Shown here in pieces: positions 8,916 through 18,700 of a stretch of 64,000 bases of DNA (its first letter is position 1; every line of letters begins with the position of its first letter). Made by a program: the position numbers and the translations under genes. Under the pieces are notes generated by a model that saw only the letters and a program-made list of their open reading frames with translations, searched no databases and was not told where the DNA came from. Origin of the DNA: Leptospira sanjuanensis (lineage in GTDB: Bacteria > Spirochaetota > Leptospiria > Leptospirales > Leptospiraceae); assembly GCF_022267375.1 (NCBI RefSeq), contig NZ_JAIZBH010000001.1, forward strand, positions 1,470,001-1,534,000, in the 5' to 3' direction.

Positions 8916-10346
8916 ATGCTTCTAACCAATTACGAGACGGAATCTTTCTATGATGAGATGTTTTCGCCGGAGGGCGGAATTCGGCAGAGTTATGATTTTT
9001 TGAAATCCAGAATCGAAACGATGGATGATCGCGAGCTCGTACGCAGGAAATCGAGCGCGGAAAAGGCCCTTCTTTCTCTTGGGATTACGTTCAACGTGTA
9101 CGGGGACGAAGAGGAAGAAGAGAGGATCATGCCCTTTGACATCATTCCTCGTATCATCACTTCTCACGAATGGAAAAAACTGGAAGAAGGTTTGAAACAA
9201 AGAACCCGCGCACTCAATCTTTTTATCCACGATATTTATCACGATGAAAAAATCATCAAGGACGGAGTCGTTCCGGCGGAATACGTTTATTCTTCCGCAG
9301 GTTATTTAAAGGAATGTAAAGGAATCCATCCTCCGCAAGGAACTTGGATTCATATTTCGGGAACGGACCTGGTCCGCAACGGGGACGGAACGGTTCACGT
9401 TTTGGAGGACAATCTGCGTTGTCCTTCGGGCGTTTCCTATGTATTAGAAAATCGTGAAGTGATGAAAAAAACGTTTCCGGAACTCTTCGCGAGTTTGAAC
9501 GTGCGTCCCACGTACGACTATCCGATTCGTTTACGGGGAATGCTCGAATACATGAGCGGCAAATCCAATCCTTCCATCGCGGTTTTAACTCCCGGAATCT
9601 ACAACTCGGCTTATTACGAACATTCATTCCTTGCGCAAAAGATGGGAGTTCCTCTTGTCGAAGGAAGCGATCTCGTCGTCAAGGACGACAAGGTTTATAT
9701 GAGAACCACAAGAGGTCTCAAGGTCGTCGACGTGATCTATAGACGGATCGACGACGCGTTCCTCGATCCTCTCGTCTTTAACAAAGAATCGCTGTTAGGC
9801 GTTCCCGGAATTTTCGAGGCGTACAAAAAAGGAAACGTCGCTCTTGTGAACGCTCCCGGTGCGGGTGTCGCGGACGATAAGGTTCTTTATACGTTCGTTC
9901 CCGCTATGATCAAATACTATCTCGGAGAGGAAGCGATCATTCCGAATGTTCCCACTTATCTTTGTTCGAACGATAAGGATCGCGAATACGTGAAGGAGAA
10001 TATCGCGAATCTCGTCGTGAAGGCGGCCAACGGAGCGGGCGGTTACGGAATGCTCATCGGTTCTCGTTCGAGCAAAAAGGAACAAAAGGAATTCTGCGAA
10101 CTCATCGATAAAAGCCCGAGAAACTATATCGCACAACCGGTCCTGAGTTTATCCAGAGTTCCCACTCTGATCGAAGATAAACTCGAAGGAAGGCACGTGG
10201 ATTTAAGACCGTTCATACTTTACGGAGAGGACATCTATGTGATGCCGGGCGGTTTGACGCGCGTCGCGTTAAGAAAAGGATCTCTTGTCGTGAATTCTTC
10301 CCAAGGCGGCGGTTCGAAAGACACTTGGGTGATGGGCGAAGGCTAA
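8916..10346 (+). CDS. Circularly permuted ATP-grasp protein (DUF404/DUF407 type), 476 aa
   Basis: The protein matches the circularly permuted ATP-grasp family along its whole length. It starts with the family's 'YDEMFSPEGGIRQSY' block, then 'VLEDNLRCPSGVSYVLENR' (about residues 163-181), 'VLTPGIYNSAYYEH', 'DVIYRRIDDAFLDPL', and a glycine-rich nucleotide loop (KAANGAGGYGM, about residues 370-380). It ends with 'RPFILYGEDIYVMPGGLTRVAL'. These are the elements of a carboxylate-amine ligase that activates a carboxylate with ATP. ATG 8916 is preferred over the GTG at 8910, because GAGG sits seven bases before the ATG. First gene of a five-gene operon with alpha-E and transglutaminase partners, a set predicted by comparative genomics to build or modify a peptide. 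Substrate unknown. Confidence 0.9.
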   Translation: MLLTNYETESFYDEMFSPEGGIRQSYDFLKSRIETMDDRELVRRKSSAEKALLSLGITFNVYGDEEEEERIMPFDIIPRIITSHEWKKLEEGLKQRTRALNLFIHDIYHDEKIIKDGVVPAEYVYSSAGYLKECKGIHPPQGTWIHISGTDLVRNGDGTVHVLEDNLRCPSGVSYVLENREVMKKTFPELFASLNVRPTYDYPIRLRGMLEYMSGKSNPSIAVLTPGIYNSAYYEHSFLAQKMGVPLVEGSDLVVKDDKVYMRTTRGLKVVDVIYRRIDDAFLDPLVFNKESLLGVPGIFEAYKKGNVALVNAPGAGVADDKVLYTFVPAMIKYYLGEEAIIPNVPTYLCSNDKDREYVKENIANLVVKAANGAGGYGMLIGSRSSKKEQKEFCELIDKSPRNYIAQPVLSLSRVPTLIEDKLEGRHVDLRPFILYGEDIYVMPGGLTRVALRKGSLVVNSSQGGGSKDTWVMGEG

Positions 10347-10382
10347 AACATAAAAACACACATTAGAACGAAAGAGGTTGCT

Positions 10383-11324
10383 ATGCTGAGCAGAGTGGCT
10401 GAGTCCGTGTACTGGATGAATCGGTATATGGAGAGGGCGGAGAATTATTCCCGGTTCATCGACGTAAATTTTCAATTATCCCTGGATTTAAACGAGGACG
10501 TAAACCGCCAATGGATGCCTCTCGTTTATACGACCGGAGATAACGAATTGTTTCAGAAAAAATTTTCGGACGCATCGAAAGAGAACGTGATTCACTTTAT
10601 GACGTTCGATACGGAGAATCCGAATTCGATTCTGAATTGTCTGATCCGCTGCCGGGAAAACGCGCGCACCATCCGCGAGAATATCTCCACTCCGATGTGG
10701 GAAGTCATCAACGAATTCTATCTAAACTTCAAAGCAAAACGACATTTCACCGATACGGATCTGAGCGCTCTGAGCGAGTTCTTTAAATCGATCCGAAATC
10801 AATGTCTTCTGTTTTACGGATGTCAAGAGGCGACGATTTCTCGGGACGAGGTTTGGTATTTCGCGCAGCTCGGACGTTATCTGGAAAGAGCGGATAAAAC
10901 CGCGAGAATTCTCGACATGAAATATTTCATCCTTCTTCCTTCGCACGACGTGGGTTCGAATCTGGATTTGATCCAATGGTTGTCCCTTTTGAAATCCACG
11001 AGCGCGCACGAGATGTTCAACCGGATCTACCAAAAAATCACTCCGAAGAACATAGCCGAGTTTTTGATTCTCGATAGACAATTTCCGAGGGCGGTTCGTT
11101 TTTCTCTTCGTAAAATATTCGAAAGTTTGAAATTGCTCAGCGGAACCGATCCGGACGAATATTCCTGCGAGGCGGAAAAACGAGTGGGGGTTTTGTTGTC
11201 GGAACTCAGTTATACATCCGTGGACGAAATTTTCAGTTCGGGAATGCACGAATATCTGGACAAACTTCAGCTTCAGATCAACGGGATTCACGATCGGATC
11301 GACGAACGTTATTTTCGATTTTAG
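10383..11324 (+). CDS. Alpha-E domain protein (DUF403), 313 aa
   Basis: A stand-alone alpha-E protein: all-helical and about the family's usual length of 310-320 residues. It opens with the signature 'MLSRVAESVYWMNRYMERAENYSRF' pattern and has a mid-protein 'FAQLGRYLERADKTARILD' repeat of the same helix type. Conserved acidic residues lie in both halves. It follows the ATP-grasp gene by 36 bases behind an AGAGG site, so the two are co-transcribed. Its paralogous form is fused to the second ATP-grasp protein of this operon at 14721-17255. Alpha-E proteins are thought to work with these ATP-grasp enzymes, but their biochemical role is unknown. Confidence 0.9.
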   Translation: MLSRVAESVYWMNRYMERAENYSRFIDVNFQLSLDLNEDVNRQWMPLVYTTGDNELFQKKFSDASKENVIHFMTFDTENPNSILNCLIRCRENARTIRENISTPMWEVINEFYLNFKAKRHFTDTDLSALSEFFKSIRNQCLLFYGCQEATISRDEVWYFAQLGRYLERADKTARILDMKYFILLPSHDVGSNLDLIQWLSLLKSTSAHEMFNRIYQKITPKNIAEFLILDRQFPRAVRFSLRKIFESLKLLSGTDPDEYSCEAEKRVGVLLSELSYTSVDEIFSSGMHEYLDKLQLQINGIHDRIDERYFRF

Positions 11325-11372
11325 AATTCGGATTTCCGAATACGAAACAGCTTTTAGGCGGAAAATTTTTTT

Positions 11373-14300
11373 ATGTCCATTCGAGTCGCTCTCACTCACG
11401 AAACCGTTTATCGTTACGATCGAAACGTTTCGCTTTCTCCCCACGTTATTCGTCTTCGTCCGGCTCCTCATTGTAAAACGAATATCGTTTCGTATTCCCT
11501 GAAGGTGGAACCGAACAATCAATTTCTCAATTGGCAACAGGACCCTTTCGGAAACTTTCAGGCTCGTTTGGTTTTTCCGGAAAAAACGGATCGTCTGAGC
11601 GTTCTCGTAGATCTTGTAGCTGATATGAAGGTCATCAATCCGTTCGACTTTTTCGTGGAATCCTATGCGGAAAATTTTCCGTTTGAATATGAGGAAATTC
11701 TAAAATACGAATTGGCTCCCTATGGCGTTCCTTCCGAAAACGGAACCTTATTGAATTCTTATCTTAAGAGCTTGAAGGCGGACGGTTTTACAAAGCCTCA
11801 GCGCATCATCGATTTTATCGTGTCTCTCAATCAAAAGCTTTCGAACGACATCGGTTACGTGATTCGTATGGAACCGGGAGTGCAGACCTGCGAGGAATCA
11901 CTTTCCAAAAGAACGGGATCTTGCAGGGATTCTTCGTATCTGCTCGTTCAGATTTTGCGTCATTTCGGTTTAGCGGCCCGCTTTGTTTCCGGTTATCTCA
12001 TTCAATTGAAAGCGGATCAAACACCTTTGGAGGGTCCGAAAGGTCCCGAAAAGGATTTTACGGATCTGCACGCATGGGCTGAGGTTTTTCTTCCCGGTGC
12101 GGGTTGGGTGGGAATGGATCCGACTTCCGGTCTTTTGACGGGGGAAGGACACATACCGTTAGCCGCAACACCCGAGCCGATGAGCGCGGCGCCTATCTTC
12201 GGTTATGCGGACCCGGCCGATACGGAGTTCGAATTCAAAATGGAGGTCGAACGGATTCAGGAAAGTCCGCGCGTTACGCTTCCGTATTCGACCGAGCGTT
12301 GGAACGATATTCTGCGAAGGGGAAAAGCGCTCGATCACAAGATCAAGGACTTGGGCCTTTCCGTTTCGATCGGAGGGGAGCCGACCTTCATTGCCGATCT
12401 GGATCGTCAGAGTCCGGAGTGGAATCACGAAGCGCTAGGGGAAAACAAGTTCGAACTTTCAAAAAATCTAATATACAAGCTTAAGGACGAGTTTACTTCC
12501 GGTTCCTTCCTGCAATTCTCCCAAGGAAAATGGTACCCGGGGGAACCCCTGCCTCGCTGGAGCATCGGTTGTTTTTGGCGAAAGGACGGACAGGATCTTT
12601 GGAAAGATTTTTCTTTGTTGGCGGACGGTCCGGATTCTTCCGGTTCGAAACCCAAAGACGAGAATTTCGATCCTCATAAAGCTTCGGAAACATTGGCCTG
12701 TGCGATCTGCAGAACTCTGGGAATCGATCTTTCGTATATCGTTCCGATGTACGAGGACAATCTTTATTATCTTTGGAAAGAGGGAAATCTTCCGTTCGAG
12801 ATGGAGAAAAAACTTTCCACCGCGTTCGATACGCTGGAAAGACAAAGGCTTTTGAAACTTCTGGACAAGGGTTTTCAGAAGGAAGCCGCGTTCGGTATTC
12901 CGGTATTTTATAATTATGTAAAGAAGGAATGGGAAAGTTCGGTTTGGCATTTTCGCCGTGAAAAGTTGTTTTTGATTCCGGGGGATTCTCCCGCGGGTCT
13001 TCGAATTCCGTTTTCGGCGGTCGCGGACCGTTTTCGGGAAGTTCCGTATTTTACTTCGATCGAAAAGAAGGGCCCGCTTCCTTCTCGCAAATCGTTGGAT
13101 GAGGCCGTTCAAAAGAGAGTGGATTCTCCCGGAAAAACGTTTTCCGAAAAGGATCTTCCGGTTCAATCCACGATCGTCGTGGAGGTTCGTGACGAGATTC
13201 TGCACGTCTTTCTTCCGCCCGTTCCTTCCACGGACGTTTGGGTGGATCTGATCGCGAGTTTAGAACAAGCGGTGCTTGCTTCCGGATTTCAAGTTCGCAT
13301 CGAAGGTTACGAACCGGCGATGGACGAACGAATCGGACAATTCAAGATCACTCCCGATCCCGGAGTGATCGAAGTGAATCTTCATCCTTCGACTTCTTTT
13401 GCGGAGCTCGAAAACAAAACGAGAATTCTTTACGAGAAGGCGATCGAAACCAAACTCAGCACGGAAAAGTTTCAGATCGACGGTAGGGCGTCCGGAACGG
13501 GCGGAGGAAATCACATCACGTTAGGCGCTCTTGTCGCCGATGAAAGTCCTTTTTTAAAACGACCCGATCTCCTCCGAAGTTTCGCGACGTATTGGCAGCA
13601 TCATCCTTCCTTATCGTATCTGTTTTCCGGTCTTTTTATCGGAACTACTTCCCAATCTCCTCGTATGGACGAAGGAAGAGAGGACACGTTGTATGAATTC
13701 GAGATCGCATGCAGACAAGTCGATCATCTCGAAAGTGTTCCTCCTTGGCTCGTCGATCGTTTGTTTCGTAACCTGCTCGTGGACATCACGGGGAATACTC
13801 ACAGAGCGGAGATTTCGATCGATAAACTGTATTCTCCCGCGGGATCGACGGGGCGTTTGGGTCTTGTCGAGTTTAGAGCCTTCGAGATGCCTCCTCATTA
13901 CAAGATGAGCGTAGTGCAGCAGATGTTCGTATTGTCTTTGTTGGCGCGTTTTTGGGAGGAGCCTTATCGACTTCCTCCGATTCGAAGAGGAACGGAACTG
14001 CACGACAAATACCTTCTTCCGTTTTACGTTTGGGAGGATTTTAAGGACGTTCTGAAAGACCTGAAGGCTCACGGTTATCCGTTTTACGAAGAGGACTTTA
14101 TTCCATTTTTTGAATTTAGATTTCCTGAATATGGTCACGTTCAAAAGGATCGAATCCGTTTGGAACTCAGGATGGCCTTGGAGCCTTGGGACGTTCTCGG
14201 AGAGGAGGCGAATTCTTTCGGAACGTCGAGAGCCGTCGATTCCGCGCTGGAAAGAATCCAAGTAAAGGTAGAGGGTTGGACTTCGGGAAGATACGTTCTT

Positions 14301-14690
14301 TCCTGCAACGGTTACGAGGTTCCGCTTCGGTCCACAGGAAAAAACGGGGAAGCGGTCGCGGGAGTTCGTTACAAGGCCTGGTCTCCCGTTTTCACGTTGC
14401 ATCCGAATCTTCCGATCACAAACCCTCTCGTGTTCGATCTTTGGGATTCATGGAGCGGAAGATCGATCGGAGGTTGCAGGTATTACGTTTCTCATCCCGG
14501 CGGAAGAGCGTATGATACGTTCCCGGTGAATTCTTTCGAAGCCGAAAGCAGAAGGATCAATCGGTTTATCGATCAGGGACATACGGCCGGTCCCACGGAA
14601 GCTCCGAAAAGTCTTCAACATCCGCATTCTCCCTATACCTTGGATTTGCGTCTTGCTCCGGGGCCAGGTTGGAAAAAAAAGTCTCCGTAA
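11373..14690 (+). CDS. Transglutaminase-like protein with DUF2126 C-terminal half, 1105 aa
   Basis: N-terminal bacterial transglutaminase beta domain (about residues 1-100), then the papain-fold core with catalytic Cys184 (GSCRD), His233 (DLHAWAEVF) and Asp249 (MDPTSG). The remaining roughly 800 residues are the DUF2126 region, including 'SIGGEPTFI' near residue 333 and 'DGRASGTGGGNHITLGA' near residue 710. The latter has the conserved His in a glycine-rich setting typical of that family. A transglutaminase-fold enzyme can cleave or transfer amides. In this operon it is the likely peptidase or transferase that acts on the product of the ATP-grasp ligases. No signal peptide, so cytoplasmic. 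It starts 48 bases after the alpha-E gene and ends 30 bases before the next. Confidence 0.9.
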   Translation: MSIRVALTHETVYRYDRNVSLSPHVIRLRPAPHCKTNIVSYSLKVEPNNQFLNWQQDPFGNFQARLVFPEKTDRLSVLVDLVADMKVINPFDFFVESYAENFPFEYEEILKYELAPYGVPSENGTLLNSYLKSLKADGFTKPQRIIDFIVSLNQKLSNDIGYVIRMEPGVQTCEESLSKRTGSCRDSSYLLVQILRHFGLAARFVSGYLIQLKADQTPLEGPKGPEKDFTDLHAWAEVFLPGAGWVGMDPTSGLLTGEGHIPLAATPEPMSAAPIFGYADPADTEFEFKMEVERIQESPRVTLPYSTERWNDILRRGKALDHKIKDLGLSVSIGGEPTFIADLDRQSPEWNHEALGENKFELSKNLIYKLKDEFTSGSFLQFSQGKWYPGEPLPRWSIGCFWRKDGQDLWKDFSLLADGPDSSGSKPKDENFDPHKASETLACAICRTLGIDLSYIVPMYEDNLYYLWKEGNLPFEMEKKLSTAFDTLERQRLLKLLDKGFQKEAAFGIPVFYNYVKKEWESSVWHFRREKLFLIPGDSPAGLRIPFSAVADRFREVPYFTSIEKKGPLPSRKSLDEAVQKRVDSPGKTFSEKDLPVQSTIVVEVRDEILHVFLPPVPSTDVWVDLIASLEQAVLASGFQVRIEGYEPAMDERIGQFKITPDPGVIEVNLHPSTSFAELENKTRILYEKAIETKLSTEKFQIDGRASGTGGGNHITLGALVADESPFLKRPDLLRSFATYWQHHPSLSYLFSGLFIGTTSQSPRMDEGREDTLYEFEIACRQVDHLESVPPWLVDRLFRNLLVDITGNTHRAEISIDKLYSPAGSTGRLGLVEFRAFEMPPHYKMSVVQQMFVLSLLARFWEEPYRLPPIRRGTELHDKYLLPFYVWEDFKDVLKDLKAHGYPFYEEDFIPFFEFRFPEYGHVQKDRIRLELRMALEPWDVLGEEANSFGTSRAVDSALERIQVKVEGWTSGRYVLSCNGYEVPLRSTGKNGEAVAGVRYKAWSPVFTLHPNLPITNPLVFDLWDSWSGRSIGGCRYYVSHPGGRAYDTFPVNSFEAESRRINRFIDQGHTAGPTEAPKSLQHPHSPYTLDLRLAPGPGWKKKSP

Positions 14691-14720
14691 AGAATCGCCA
14701 AAATGTACGGACATTGAATC

Positions 14721-17255
14721 ATGGTTCAGAATTTTATGGTCAACCCATCCAACGCCAGATTGAACTTGCGGGAAGGATACAACCCGATTCCGTCCGTTTA
14801 CGACGAACTCTATGACGAGGAGGGAAAGCTCAGATCCAAATACGAATTCCTGATCAATTCCCTCGAATCGTTAAGCGAAGAGGATCTCAATCGGAGAAAA
14901 AGGGATTCCCTGAGAATTCTTCAGGAAAACGGTGTGACATACAACGTATACGAGGAACCCGGAGCCGTGGAAAGGCTTTGGTCCTTGGACCTGTTCCCCG
15001 TTTTGATGGAAAGCAAGGAATGGGAAGAAGTCGAACGGGGACTCGTTCAAAGAGCGGAACTCCTCGACGCGTTGTTCAAGGACGTATACGGTCCGAGAAA
15101 ACTTTTATACGATAAAAAAATTCCTCCGGAAATTCTTTTCAGCTCCCCCGATTTTTTAAGACAATGCAACGGCTTCGGCCATTCTACAACGAACGAACTT
15201 TGTTTTATGGCTTCCGATCTTGCGCGACAAGAGAACGGAAGTTTTGTGGTGATCGGAGATCGCATCCAAGCTCCGAGCGGTTCGGGTTATTCTCTGGAGA
15301 ATCGAATCGTTCTTTCGAGAATTTTTCCTTCGATTTACAGGGATTCGCAAGTGCATCGCGTTGCGTTGTATTTCCGTTCTTTACGGAAGGCGCTTCAATC
15401 CCAATCCAAGACGCAGGAACGCGAACCGGTCATCGTTCTTTTGACGCCGGGTGCGGGAAACGAAACCTACTTCGAACACGCGTATCTCGCTGGTTATTTG
15501 GGTTTTACTCTTGCGCAGGCGGAGGACTTAACCGTTCGAAACAATTTCGTCTTTATCAAAACCGTCGAAGGTCTTCAGCAGGTGGACGTGATCTTTCGTC
15601 GCGTCGTCGATTCGTATATGGACCCGCTCGAACTCAAAGGCGATTCTCTTTTGGGTGTACCAGGAATTTTGAATGTGATTCGGGAGGGAAACGTCCGCGT
15701 CGCGAATCCGATCGGGTCGGGCTTTTTGGAAAACCGGGCGATCCATCCGTTCTTATCCTCTCTCTGCAAATATTATCTTTCCGAAGATCTGATTTTACCG
15801 AACGTGCGGACTTTGTGGATGGGGAATCCCGAATCCATGAAAGAAGTTTTTGACCGTCCGGAACGATTCGTATTCAAACGTGCGATGCGCGATCCTCTCG
15901 AACCGGGAGTTTTTCTTTCTTCCCTTCCGAAACCGGAAATCGAAGAGATGCGTAAGAAAGCTTTGTTGCATCCGGAACGTTATGTGGCACAGGAAATCGT
16001 GAGCAGTTCAACTTGTCCGGTTCTCTCGGGAGATAAACTGATTCAAGGTCGCTCGGTGTTTCGCGCGTTTACGACACTTTCCGAAAACGGTTATATGACG
16101 ATGCCGGGCGGTCTCGTCCGTGTTACGGAGAATGTCGAAGATTTGATCGTGACCAATCAAACCGGCGCCGTATCCAAAGATCTTTGGGTTTTAGCCTCGG
16201 AGGAAAAAAAGGACGTTACGCTTCTTCCCGGCAAAACCGAAAGAATGCAGATCAAACGTTCGGGTGCGAGTATTCCGAGTCGGGTCGCGGACAATATGTT
16301 CTGGATGGGACGTTATGCGGAACGTTCGGAAAACCAAGCGCGATTGTTACGCGAAGTCATCTTGAAGATGATTCACATGGAAGAATCCTACGAAAAGGAT
16401 CACGTTCAGCTTTTGCTGCAAACGGTGACGCACGTAACCGCGACGTATCCGGGATTTTTGCAGCTTAATCTGGACGATCCGTTGCAAGGCGCCAAAGAAC
16501 AGATGTTCGCACAGGTATTTTCTCCGCAAGTGACGGGAGGAATTCAGTCCGATCTGAATTCGTTCGTCAGGTCATCCAAATCCGTAAGAGACCGGCTTTC
16601 GGAGGATATGCGCTATATTCTTTCCATGATCGAAACCGAAGGCGCGGAAAAGGCGGTCTCGTACGATGAAATATTAGAATATTTGATTCTTCTTATAACG
16701 AGACTCGCTTCGCTTTCCGGTTTGGGAATCGAGAGCATGTCGCGCGAAACCGGCTGGTATTTTATGAACATGGGAAAACGGATCGAGCGTGCTTCGTATA
16801 CGATTCGTCTCGTGACTTCCGTTCTGAATCTTTCCACGCTCTACAACAAAAGTATGTTCGAGGCTCTCTTGAACATCAACGACATCAAGATCACCTATCG
16901 TAGAAGATACAGATACAGGATCGAAGCCGAGTCCGTTCTGGACATTCTTCTGTTCGACGAAACGAACCCTAGATCGCTCGCATATCAACTCCGTAAAATC
17001 GGGGAATATGTTTCCTATCTTCCTCACTCCGAAAAGGAAGAGGCGACCGCGGAAGAACGAATCGTATCCGAGGTGAGAAACCGTTTTATTCAGGAAGACG
17101 CAAAACGGCTTTTCGAATACGTGAATCCTTCCTTAAGCATAATACGTTGGCTCAACGACATCAACTATCAGATCGCCTCCTTGTCCGAATCGATCGGAGC
17201 CAGATATTTCCGATACGTGGAAGAACAGATCCAACTCGGAGATTACAATGGCTGA
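14721..17255 (+). CDS. Fused circularly permuted ATP-grasp and alpha-E protein, 844 aa
   Basis: Residues 1-500 are a second circularly permuted ATP-grasp module ('VYDELYDEEGKLRSKY', 'DRIQAPSGSGYSLENRIVL', 'LLTPGAGNETYFEHAYLAGYLGF', 'YMTMPGGLVRV'). From about residue 513 ('IPSRVADNMFWMGRYAERSENQ') to the end is an alpha-E domain. The glycine-rich loop of the shorter paralogue is not preserved; the equivalent segment reads 'FKRAMRDPLEPGVF'. The DRxQAPSG block is normal for the long fused subfamily, so this need not mean loss of activity. The stop overlaps the next gene's start by 8 bases, which implies translational coupling. No strong ribosome site is visible at ATG 14721. Confidence 0.88.
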   Translation: MVQNFMVNPSNARLNLREGYNPIPSVYDELYDEEGKLRSKYEFLINSLESLSEEDLNRRKRDSLRILQENGVTYNVYEEPGAVERLWSLDLFPVLMESKEWEEVERGLVQRAELLDALFKDVYGPRKLLYDKKIPPEILFSSPDFLRQCNGFGHSTTNELCFMASDLARQENGSFVVIGDRIQAPSGSGYSLENRIVLSRIFPSIYRDSQVHRVALYFRSLRKALQSQSKTQEREPVIVLLTPGAGNETYFEHAYLAGYLGFTLAQAEDLTVRNNFVFIKTVEGLQQVDVIFRRVVDSYMDPLELKGDSLLGVPGILNVIREGNVRVANPIGSGFLENRAIHPFLSSLCKYYLSEDLILPNVRTLWMGNPESMKEVFDRPERFVFKRAMRDPLEPGVFLSSLPKPEIEEMRKKALLHPERYVAQEIVSSSTCPVLSGDKLIQGRSVFRAFTTLSENGYMTMPGGLVRVTENVEDLIVTNQTGAVSKDLWVLASEEKKDVTLLPGKTERMQIKRSGASIPSRVADNMFWMGRYAERSENQARLLREVILKMIHMEESYEKDHVQLLLQTVTHVTATYPGFLQLNLDDPLQGAKEQMFAQVFSPQVTGGIQSDLNSFVRSSKSVRDRLSEDMRYILSMIETEGAEKAVSYDEILEYLILLITRLASLSGLGIESMSRETGWYFMNMGKRIERASYTIRLVTSVLNLSTLYNKSMFEALLNINDIKITYRRRYRYRIEAESVLDILLFDETNPRSLAYQLRKIGEYVSYLPHSEKEEATAEERIVSEVRNRFIQEDAKRLFEYVNPSLSIIRWLNDINYQIASLSESIGARYFRYVEEQIQLGDYNG

Positions 17256-18123
17256 ATATACCGTAAAACACGTTACGCGATACAGCTATCAGGAAGAGGT
17301 TTCGCACTGTCATAATCTAGCGCATATGTGTCCGGTGACCAATCGACATCAGGATTGCAGCGATCTCAAGTTGAGAGTTCAACCCGGACCTTCCGTATCG
17401 GGTTATCGAAAGGACTACTTCGGGAATCTGGTATATACGTTTTCCGTCGAGGACTCTCATACTTCCTTGGAAATCGTGTCCGAAAGTCGCGTTACGACGC
17501 ATCCCGTCGATTACGGGGATTTGACTCATTCTCCCAAGGTTTCCGAAATCCCGGTTCTGCTGAAGTCTTCCCATTTCAGGGAGGATTTGGAGGCATTGGA
17601 ATACGTTGCGGATTCTTCGTTTATCAGCAAACATCCGATGTTCGCCGAGTTTGCCCGAGGTATGATGGATTCCGATAAGCCGCTTTTACAGGCGGTGATG
17701 GATTATACATTCAAGTTTTATAAAACGTTCGAGTTTAAGTCGGGCGCTACCACGATCCACACTCCGCCCGCTCAGGTTTTAAAAATCAAGAAGGGAGTTT
17801 GTCAGGACTTCACGCATTTATCGATCGCCGCTTTACGAAGCATCGGAATTCCTTGCAGATACGTTTCGGGTTATATCGAAACCTTTCCTCCTCCCGGACA
17901 AAAGAAATTGCAGGGAAGCGACGCTTCGCACGCCTGGTTCTCGGTTTATTCTCCGGGAATCGGTTGGGTGGACTACGATCCGACGAACGGAAAAATGTTA
18001 AGCGAAGAGTATATATTCACATCCGTCGGCCGTGACTTTGCGGACGTTTCTCCTTTGAAGGGAATTTTATTCGGAGGCGGAAAACACAAACTCAAAGTAG
18101 AAGTCGACGTGATTCGCGGGTAA
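17248..18123 (+). CDS. Transglutaminase-like cysteine peptidase family protein, 291 aa
   Basis: Short transglutaminase family member. The N-terminal beta domain (residues 1-95) includes the 'RYSYQEEVSHCHNLAHMCP' strand pair. The core domain carries Cys185 (KKGVCQDFTH), His228 (SHAWFSVY) and Asp244 (DYDPTNG), the full catalytic triad. It closes the five-gene operon and overlaps the fused ATP-grasp/alpha-E gene by 8 bases. No signal peptide or membrane segment. The length is typical for the short members found beside alpha-E genes, which usually lack DUF2126. Confidence 0.9.
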   Translation: MAEYTVKHVTRYSYQEEVSHCHNLAHMCPVTNRHQDCSDLKLRVQPGPSVSGYRKDYFGNLVYTFSVEDSHTSLEIVSESRVTTHPVDYGDLTHSPKVSEIPVLLKSSHFREDLEALEYVADSSFISKHPMFAEFARGMMDSDKPLLQAVMDYTFKFYKTFEFKSGATTIHTPPAQVLKIKKGVCQDFTHLSIAALRSIGIPCRYVSGYIETFPPPGQKKLQGSDASHAWFSVYSPGIGWVDYDPTNGKMLSEEYIFTSVGRDFADVSPLKGILFGGGKHKLKVEVDVIRG

Positions 18124-18256
18124 ACGTCGCGCTTTCCTTTGCCGACCGTTCGAAGTTCCAAGGGAAGAATGTTCTAATTTTTCCGTTTTTTTTCACTTGC
18201 TTCCCGGTCCGGAATCTTTTCAGTGTCGTCTTAAAAAAACATTAGGACGAATCGAT

Positions 18257-18667
18257 ATGAATCCAATTCTTAAGAATATTCTCGCGTTTGTCGCTGGAGC
18301 GATCGTCGGGAGCGTCGTCAACATGGGAATCATCACCGTCAGCGGTTCGATCATTCCACCTCCAACCGGTGCCGACGTCACAACGACGGAAGGTTTGAAA
18401 GCGTCGATTCATCTGTTCGAGCCGAAACATTTTCTCATGCCGTTTTTAGCGCACGCATTGGGAACGTTCGCCGGAGCGGCCGTTGCCGGCATCGCCGCAG
18501 CGAATCGCAAACTGCTTTTTGCACTGAGCATCGGAATTCTTTTTTTAGCGGGGGGAATCGCAAGCGTATTTATGATTCCTTCGCCTATATGGTTCATCGT
18601 ATTAGATATAGCGGGGGCGTATCTTCCGTTCGCTTTTTTGGCGGGAAAATTGGTCGCTAAGGATTGA
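18257..18667 (+). CDS. Four-helix membrane protein, 136 aa, unknown function
   Basis: ATG 18257 has an AGGACG site eight bases upstream; the open frame extends further left but without a start context. The protein consists of four hydrophobic segments (about residues 5-27, 60-80, 85-105 and 110-130). The third and fourth are separated by 'MIPSPIWF'. A glycine/alanine-rich first helix begins 'NILAFVAGAIVGSVVNM'. No enzyme motif is visible. It stands alone between the ATP-grasp operon and a leftward acetyltransferase gene. Confidence 0.7.
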   Translation: MNPILKNILAFVAGAIVGSVVNMGIITVSGSIIPPPTGADVTTTEGLKASIHLFEPKHFLMPFLAHALGTFAGAAVAGIAAANRKLLFALSIGILFLAGGIASVFMIPSPIWFIVLDIAGAYLPFAFLAGKLVAKD

Positions 18668-18700
18668 AGGAAAAGTAGGGAAGTAGAATATTCTAAATTT

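Noticed and set aside
14721..17255. The fused ATP-grasp protein as an inactive pseudoenzyme because it lacks the glycine-rich loop
   Set aside because: The altered blocks (such as DRIQAPSG) look normal for the long fused subfamily, so decay cannot be claimed from this sequence.
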